Shown: positions 57,240 to 64,000 of the stretch, in pieces
How positions within the stretch are numbered: position 1 is the first letter of the stretch
Layout of the letters: each line of letters starts with the position of its first letter
Source: Macrobrachium rosenbergii
Lineage: Eukaryota; Arthropoda; Malacostraca; Decapoda; Palaemonidae
Direction of reading: 5' to 3'
DNA: 64,000 bases
Assembly (NCBI RefSeq): GCF_040412425.1
Contig: NC_089742.1
Location: 81,851,539 to 81,915,538 of the forward strand
The notes under the pieces: model-generated
Seen by the model: only the letters and a program-made list of their open reading frames with translations
The model's database searches: none
What the model was told of the DNA's origin: nothing
Made by a program: the position numbers and the translations under genes

Positions 57240-58250
57240 CACCACTGAAGGTCTACTTTTATTTCCGGAGTGATGGAGAAGATGAACGAATCCGGTAGTC
57301 TTCCTGCTCCAACTGGCCTTTAGGAAGAATTGCAAAGGTCTCGCATGCAGTCTCCCTAAGGGCACAAAAATCTCAATGGAAGAGAGGGTTGCTGAGAGGC
57401 TCATCCAAGCGTTGGCTATGTAGGACTGGAGATCGGGAAAGTGTCTGACTTTCTGAATGCAAAGCTATACTCTCTTGTTGGATGGAAAAACCCGAAAATT
57501 CTGAGCCTATCTTCATTAAGGATGAAGACAGACTAACGACTGAGATGGGACTAGTTGGGATTTCTGTTGATTGATTAGAATGCCCAAGTCCTGGGTGAGC
57601 AGTAAAGTTTTCACTTTGTCCCCCAAACATTTCTCCCTGGATGACGACTGTAGGAGCTAATCGTAGATATAAGCATACCATGACGCCCATCAAGTGAAGC
57701 CATTGCAATAGAGGGGCGAGTACTCTGGTGAAGACTTGAGGGGCTGTGGACATACCGAAGCACAGATACCAAAACTGGAAGACTGTCCTGGAATACAAAC
57801 CTGAGATACTTCCTAGAATCCTGGTGTATTGAGATATGAAAGTAAGCGTCTTTCATGTTGATGGATACTATCCAATCTTCTTGTCGAATAGCAGAGAGAA
57901 CTGAGTGATTCGTCTACATTTTGAATTTCACTGTCTGCACAAAGAAGTTCAGAGCGCTTACGTCCATGACAGGTCTCCAACCTCCCAATGACTTGGGAAC
58001 GACAAATACTGTAGTCAGTTGTAAAACCCCTCCGAGGATAAGTCCTCTACCACCTCTATTGCTCTTTTCACAAGAAGAGTCGAAACCTCCTTTGAGAGGG
58101 CCGAAAATCTCTCTGAGCCTTCTGAATTCGCCTTCAAGGCGATGGATGAAGACGTTAATGGGGGTTTCTCCTTGAATGGGATTGAATACCCTTCTTTGAG
58201 CACCTTCAGTGCCAATGGCTCCACAGATCTTACTTCTCATCTTTCCCAAA
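57240..58250 (-). pseudogene. Reverse transcriptase of F6, catalytic box deleted; RNase H missing
   Basis: Text runs PLALKVLKEGYSIPFKEKPP, GWRPVMDVSALNFF, MKDAYFHISIHQDSRKYLRF, CFGMSTAPQVFTRVLAPL and LGRLHARPLQF. Where YLDDWLILAP is expected the frame gives YLRLAP, a deletion that removes both aspartates. After about 57200 only LTVFSDA of RNase H remains, joined directly to DFPRLFPQKQ, which precedes the recombinase in F1, so roughly 600 bp has been lost. Confidence 0.85.
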
Positions 58251-58559
58251 ACTGAAGCAGTCTGGCACCCACTGGGATACGGAGGGCCGGATCCTCACTT
58301 GCTAAAGAAGGATCTGGAGGTCGACTTCTTGCTGATTGGCTGAACAGATTTAAGGTTTAAGTGTGGGCGAGGTTGTGCCCTTCCTCTGGCCCCTCAAAAG
58401 GGCCATGGTTGAATGGAAGAGAAGGATCTCTGATTACAGGAAACTGTAAGATTACGGTTCAAATTCTTAGGCTGTTTGGTTGATTGTGCCAGCAGGTCAT
58501 GAGTTGCCATCTTTTGAAGTCCCGTTGCTACACGTTCTACCGTAGCTCAAGGAAAAAGA

Positions 58560-60540
58560 CTGCTTTTGTCCCTCGGAGCAAAAAGTAGGGAGGATCTTTC
58601 AGCAGGGGTAACTCCTTTGGTGGTGAACAAGCACCACAGCTCCCTTTTCTTGAGAATGACGGTTGAAAAAAGTGCAGCTAATTCCCGGGCCCCATCTCTT
58701 ATTGCTTTATCAGCGCAAAAAAGTACCCTGAGCCAATCTGATGCAAAACTGTCTTGAAGGGAAGCACAATCCTTGGTTTTTTAAGTTAAGGCCCCCATAG
58801 TCCAGTTAAGGAAACTGAAAATTTCAAACACTTTAAAGGTGTCCTTCAATACATGATCCAATTCTGTGGGGGAAAACATGATCTTGGCCAAGTCCAATGA
58901 AGATCTGCGTGCAGGATCAATGAGGCTGGAGAAGTCCCCTTGGGAGGAGACAGAAACTTCCAAGGACGGACCTTCCCTGGTCGCATAATACACATATCTC
59001 CTTTTAGGCAGTCGAGACGGAGGAGAAAACAGCTTTGCCCATCTCCCTCTTCTTGGATAACCAAGCATCAATGCCTGACAACGCTTTCTTGAAAGAAATG
59101 GATTATACCATCTTAGAAGCTTGGCAGTTCCCACAGGCTGTCGTAACATAAAGGCAGATCTCGGAGAAGACAGCGCTGCAAGAGAAAAGTGGGAAAACAA
59201 TAAATAAAATAATTCAGGAGGGATGCATAAGACAAAGAAGGTTGTTCTTGTTCTAATTCCTCCTCTGCTGAAGAAATAACGGAAAGAGCCAAGTCTTGTT
59301 GAGCTTCCTCTGTCACCTGAGGAGTAGTCGAAGGCTTCTTTAGAAGTTCCAGGATATTATCCAAACGACAATGAATTGGGATAAGCAAGGAGTCTGAGTC
59401 GGAGGGAGAGGTTCAGATGTCAACTTTAAGCAAAGGGGAGGGACCAAGTCCTTAACAACAGGTTGCCCCTCTGTTAATGGAGAATCTGAATCAGAAGGAC
59501 CTTCAGAAATCAGAGAATAATCTAACACTTTGCTGTGTCTAGCTTTCATTGATATCAGAAGCCACTGGGCAAACTGTTCCCATTGGATGCTTAGGGGCCA
59601 CTGGGGGCTTTGATCCCATGGAGCAATCTGGTCCCTTTGGACAACTGAGATCCACTTGGCACCTAAGAGGCCATTGGGCGCTTGGAAACCACTGGGAACT
59701 CTGCACCGTCCCAAAAACTACAAGAGGGTTCCTGGTCCCTATGTCGCTTACATGGGACTGAGGGAGCTTGTTCCTTTACCGCAAACCTTTTCAATGGCCT
59801 GGAAGAGTCTTGGAAACGCCAGCTACGGCCTTTGGGCTCGTTAGAGTCTGATCCACTGGAAGATAAGGTGTGAGGGTCCACTTGTACACCTTTCCAGCAG
59901 TTATCCACCGATACCTGGGAAATAACAACAGGTTCGGCTGAGGAAGCAACTACTCATGGGCAAACCCCACTGACCTCCCTTGGACTTATGGTTTGCCTCC
60001 TCCCAGGCTTAGGGGAGTTTGGCAGGGACCTCTGTCTAGGAGCATTGGTGGGACAAGTAGCCACCCCCTCCATTGGCAAGACCCTTGCACCAGGATCACT
60101 AACACTTACCTTGTCTAAAAGGACTTTCACTGAAGCTCCTATCTGAGCAACAGTATCCACTAAGTGTCAAACTTCTTGTCAATCCAAGCTTTGAGACTGG
60201 CAATGGCACTAGGTTCAGAAGGATAGAAGCCAAGTAATGGAGTAGAAGGGAGTGCAAGAGAACTGGGAATAGGAGAAAAAGCAGTCACAGGTGTCGAAAG
60301 AACCGGTTTAGGTGAAGAAGACACTGATGCCCTAGCCTCCGCTCTAGCAACCACCTTTATCTGTCTAGCTTTTTCTAACTTGTCTAAATGAGAAGTTAAA
60401 ATTTTCCATTTAGCGTCGTCCCAGTCTTTGCCCTCTTCGCATGTCAAGTCAGGAGAACAAATTTGTCCTCGGCAATAATATCAAATAGAATGTAAATCAT
60501 ATTTAGAAGATGTCAACCTGGTATTGCAGCCTTTGCTACA
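58560..60540 (-). pseudogene. Gag region of F6
   Basis: Starts with a Cys-bearing stretch (YYCRGQICSPDLTCEEGKDW near 60410-60480) and a coiled Ala/Arg segment (EKARQIKVVARAEARAS). A repetitive zone follows at 59540-59700, in which about 24-bp units encoding QWPLSIQWEQ-type peptides recur. The best capsid-like frame is 58781-59200 (TELDHVLKDTFKVFEIFSFL). Broken by several frameshifts. Confidence 0.65.
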
Positions 60541-62677
60541 ATATTGGTTACCAGAAACACTAGTGTCTGACATAATACGTCACAATCAAGACAAATAATC
60601 CAACTAAGCTTGACTAAGCTAAGTAATTTAGCGCAGAGGCTAAATCCTTCATCAAATCCTTTGATAATAAGCAAAACCATCCAGTGAACAATCCTGACAA
60701 TTCAAAACCAAGCTGCTTAACAACGATGTTGATTCGTTGAGCTGCAGAAACGAACTAAGATCTTCAGCTATGTTGTACCTATACTTCCCCTGGAAGTGGG
60801 CAGGGCACTTATCTGCACCAAAACAATAGATGACCTTGAATTTCAAATATAACGCTGCCGTTAAAAGTAGAAACTAATAGCTACGTAATTACTTGGTAAG
60901 TTACACACATAAAATTCCTTAAATGACTGAAGGATTTACATGAACGTCTAGCAAATAAAAGGAAGAAAAGGTGGTCTGGCGGGGCCACACCCCCACATGC
61001 AACACCTAATGAACCAACACTTTCTTACTGAATGTCAATGACAGCACAATGCCCCTGACCTCATGAGCTCTCACCTGGACTGCGCACTCGCACGATGAGT
61101 CATATGCCCGTTTGATTGTCTCACAGAGCCAGAAAGAAATAGAGCTCTTGGACATCTCTTTTTTAGCCGTCAGTACTAATGAAGAAGTATCGACACTCAG
61201 GTCTGAGATGTTTTACATATAGTACCACAGCACTCTAACAGAACACAGTAACAACTCATCTGGGTTACTATCAATGAAGTCCTCAAAGGAGGGGACTGAG
61301 GAGGACTCGAACCTGTCAGGGACCGACAGGTTTTGAGTTTTTGCTATGAAATCCAAGACAAATTCAAGCAAGACAGCTCCTCATCCCCACGAGTACATTA
61401 TACAAGAGGCCATGAGGCTTGCCTGCCCTCTTTGCCAATGTCAGGGTTTATAGGAAAACAATCTTTAGGGTCACATCCCTATCTGACAACTCTCATAAGG
61501 GCTCACACCAGTGACGAGCCAAACTCCTAAGGGGCATGAGTCTTCTCGGGACAAAACTGTTTGAACCTTCCCAGGAGCATGGAGATCTCCCAGGAAGAGG
61601 AGAGATCTACTCCCTTTAGCTGCAAGACTTGGCCTAAGGCAGACCTATAGCTTTTAATGGCCTTTATCTAGGTAGCTGAGGAAGTCCACTAACTGCTGAA
61701 GAATGTCTCTGACCAAAGACACTCGAAGACACCAACTACATAAGATGGCCCATTTTCCCTGACAGACAGCCACTGAGGACTTAATGTAAGTATCCAAACA
61801 TCTTCACACTCAAGCAAGAAAAGCCTCTGGCTCGGAGGAGAAGCTGGATAGTCTCTATGTGTGAAGTGCCAGAGCTTGTACATGCTGGTAATATTTCTTC
61901 TATATGTGTAGCTGACATAACAAGCTGTGCCACTGGGGAATCTCTCTTGGGACCTCCAATAAAAGAGCTAGTAGGTTTGGATACATCTTGGCATGTAGCC
62001 ACTTGCGAACCACCAGTCACCTTGAGATTTGGGGTGATCACCACTCTGCTGATCACCCTTTGGATCAGGAAGAATGGCAAAAAAGCCTAGGCAATCAGGT
62101 TGTCTCATGGGTGTTGAAAGGCAATCTCCATTGCTGGCCATACATCCAGGACTATTGAGCAGAAGACCAGAAGCTTCCTGTTATGCTGAGTGGCATAAAA
62201 GGAATAGCCTGTCTGCCACACAATTGTGCATGGGCCAATCCATCACTATTAACTGTCTCTGGCTGCTAAGCTTGTCTGTAACTACATTATGAGAGCCCAG
62301 AATGTACCTGACCTCAGCCCTACTGAGTGGTCTACCACCCACTTATGCACCTACATCATCAAATGATACAGGGGAAGAGAAGCTAACCCCATTTGTTTGC
62401 TGAAGTATGCCACTACCATGGTGTTGTCAATCACCAACACCACAAAGGGTTCCAACACTCAATCCTGGAACTCTTAAAAGGCCAGAAAAGCTGCCTTCAG
62501 ATTAAAGATGATGTGAAAGTGCCAGTGGTTCAGGTCCCAAACACCTGAAACCAATAGCTTGTCCAAGTATGAATCACACCCCTTGTTGGATGTGTCCAAA
62601 AACAAAAAGCATCTCCAGAGGGTGAGTGCCGAGTGGCCCTCCTACTGTGGTCTAGCCACCAGGCTAAATCTTCCCTA

Positions 62678-63330
62678 TCACCTCAGAGAGGAACTGGGAG
62701 AAAAGGAGGGCCTCTCACTGGAGACCAGAACTCCTTCAGCCTCCACTGGAGGGAATGGAGTTGATACCACCCATGAAGGACCAGCTTCTCCAGCATACCC
62801 AGATACTTTACCCTCTGTTTGGGTGAGATCCGATTTCTCATAGTTTATCCCAACACCCAGGTTGCAACAAAACTCCAGAAGGCTGTCTCTGTCCTGTATC
62901 AACTGGGATAGTGAGCACACCAGGACTGTCTAATCATCAAGATACTTCAGACGACATAGGCCGTGTGCATGGGCGAGGGGGGCAAAAGTCTAATATAAAG
63001 TACCCTGAATTGATAGATCCCTCCCTCCCAAGGGTAAAGTGGAGGTACTTCCAAGAGGACCGATGGATGGGTATTTGAAAATCTGCATCCTTGTGGTCCA
63101 CTGAAAGCATGAAGTTCACCTCTCTGATGGAGTCCAGAACTGAGTGAATGTTTCCATCTTGAATCTGGTTTGACAAACTATTTGGTTCAATGGAGAGGTT
63201 GATGACTGGTCTTTTCCATCAGAAACAGGTGATTGTAAAACTCTGAAGACTGATCTTGAATGACTTTCACTGAGCTGTTCTTCAGCAATGCATTTACCTC
63301 CTATGCATGGAAGTGGACCAGTGAACAAGC
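62678..63330 (-). pseudogene. RT fragments of F7
   Basis: A 79-codon frame reads NIHSVLDSIREVNFMLSVDH, then KDADFQIPIHRSSWKYLHFT, the palm start with its catalytic Asp. A second frame at 62678-62920 has LLEFCCNLGVGINYEKSDLT, the part after YxDD. Frameshifts separate them. Confidence 0.78.
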
Positions 63331-63678
63331 AAGGGGTGGTGGTGACTCAAAGGGCAGTAGATCTACCACCCAAGTCTCCATGTCACTGCCATGTTGCCCA
63401 CTGGCTTGACAGGCAACCCTCACTATTAGCAGCTGGTGAGGAGGAACGCCACCCTTGGCGTCCTCCTCCCCTCTTCCCTTTGCTTCCTTTCCGAGAGTTG
63501 ATGGGAGGCTCAAAAGAATATGACTGAGCCCCTTTCCCACAGGGGCAGAAGAAGACTGGGATCTTCTACAGGGAGCAGAAGCACTCTGGGACTTCCTCTA
63601 ATCTGATGAGGAGGGGCCAGCTGAAACCCGAAGGTTTGGCCGCAGCTCCTCTCAAAGGCCTGAGGATTTTATGGGACA

Positions 63679-63999
63679 CTATCTGGTGGAGGAGGATCTT
63701 GTTGTCAACACACACTCTTTACCTTGCTCCAAGGGAAGAGAGGTAGACCCCCGGACCAGTACACTCCTGAGTGCAAGTACCAACTCCAAACCTATGTACC
63801 TTAAGAGTTGACATAGCACTGCATCCTGCCTCTTCAAGACTAGGCTGGACCACAGGTTTGCTTTCTGTTGGGCTAGGTAGGTAACTGCCCTACCTCCAAA
63901 TAGCAGGAGTCTCTTGAAGGAGGCATTTTCATCCAAGGTACGACAACCAAAAAAGAGGATACCACTTTCAACACCATGCAAGACCAAAGATCTAACCAT
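63679..63999 (-). pseudogene. Gag fragment of F7
   Basis: Open frame of 106 codons (FGCRTLDENASFKRLLLFGG, then RAVTYLAQQKANLWSSLVLK and RQDAVLCQLL). The A.TYLA.Q.AN.W..L.LKR.DAVL pattern is typical of DIRS gag C-terminal helices. It continues past the window edge. Confidence 0.72.
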
Positions 64000-64000
64000 G

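Larger units (their letters stand above)
55290..60921 (-). mobile_element. DIRS-like copy F6 with both terminal repeats
   Basis: Inverted terminal repeats at 55315-55490 and 60745-60920 (ATTACATAGCTATTAGTTTC at the left; its complement GAAACTAATAGCTACGTAAT at the right), and an internal complementary region at 55515-55607. On the minus strand: gag (about 60540-58560), RT (58250-57240), almost no RNase H, recombinase (57200-56160). About 5.6 kb. Coding text aligns with F1 throughout. Confidence 0.85.
60921..64000 (-). mobile_element. DIRS-like copy F7, runs off the right edge
   Basis: Recombinase-like DNA at 60980-61900, RT at 62678-63330, gag at 63680-64000, all minus strand. Shares a subfamily with F5. 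No left terminal repeat is clear; F6's right end is adjacent at 60921. Confidence 0.65.

Overview
The window is metazoan genomic DNA, most likely from a decapod crustacean. It has no operons or bacterial-type gene packing. Most of it is interleaved transposable elements plus long (GA)n microsatellites, with only two stretches of host-like coding sequence. The crustacean assignment is inference. It rests on several DIRS-type tyrosine-recombinase retrotransposons with decapod-like character, abundant (GA)n, Tigger/pogo, mariner, TTAA-flanked (piggyBac-like) and CR1-like elements, and a SINE-like repeat that I believe occurs widely in decapod sequence.

Host genes, both on the minus strand. (1) A 3.44-kb exon at 49834-53273 encodes a long, charged, low-complexity protein. 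A PCNA-binding-like motif near its start and a second conserved block suggest the N-terminal half of ATAD5/ELG1, the PCNA-unloading clamp loader; the AAA+ exons are not visible. (2) Two spliceable exons at 5997-6248 and 5672-5780 together encode a FAR1/ZSWIM3-like C-C-H-H zinc module. The second exon has no ATG, so ORF searching misses it.

Mobile DNA, left to right. 1-1357: 3' part of a Tigger element sitting in a decayed DIRS-like copy, F1 (1358-5565, minus). 7090-10620: second decayed copy, F2. 10623-12848: pogo-like relic split by a TTAA-flanked element (11016-12460). 12849-14470: cluster of short MITEs, including a nearly perfect hairpin of about 380 bp. 14471-27953: a three-level nest in which degenerate DIRS-like sequence is split by a TTAA-type element (16862-27242), itself split by the best-preserved element here, a structurally complete DIRS retrotransposon (17151-25270) with inverted terminal repeats, intron-bearing gag, RT, RNase H, tyrosine recombinase and an internal complementary region equal to the circle junction. 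27954-44378: plus-strand copy F4, carrying a split U6 snRNA-like sequence, a 7.9-kb TA-flanked insertion (28947-36880, holding two CR1-like LINE copies, a MITE and many GA tracts) and a TTAA element with a mariner inside it (40395-42282). 44379-48060: F5. 48915-49340: RTE-type endonuclease remnant. 55290-60921: F6, with both terminal repeats. 60921-64000: F7, running off the window.

Four paralogous empty sites are readable in the window: the DIRS in the TTAA element, the TTAA element in the LINE, the TTAA element in F4 (where removal rejoins a reading frame) and the TA element in U6. They fix both the order and the mechanism of several insertions. Nearly all transposon coding regions are broken. 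The DIRS at 17-25 kb is the youngest-looking, with few stops and mostly clean indels.
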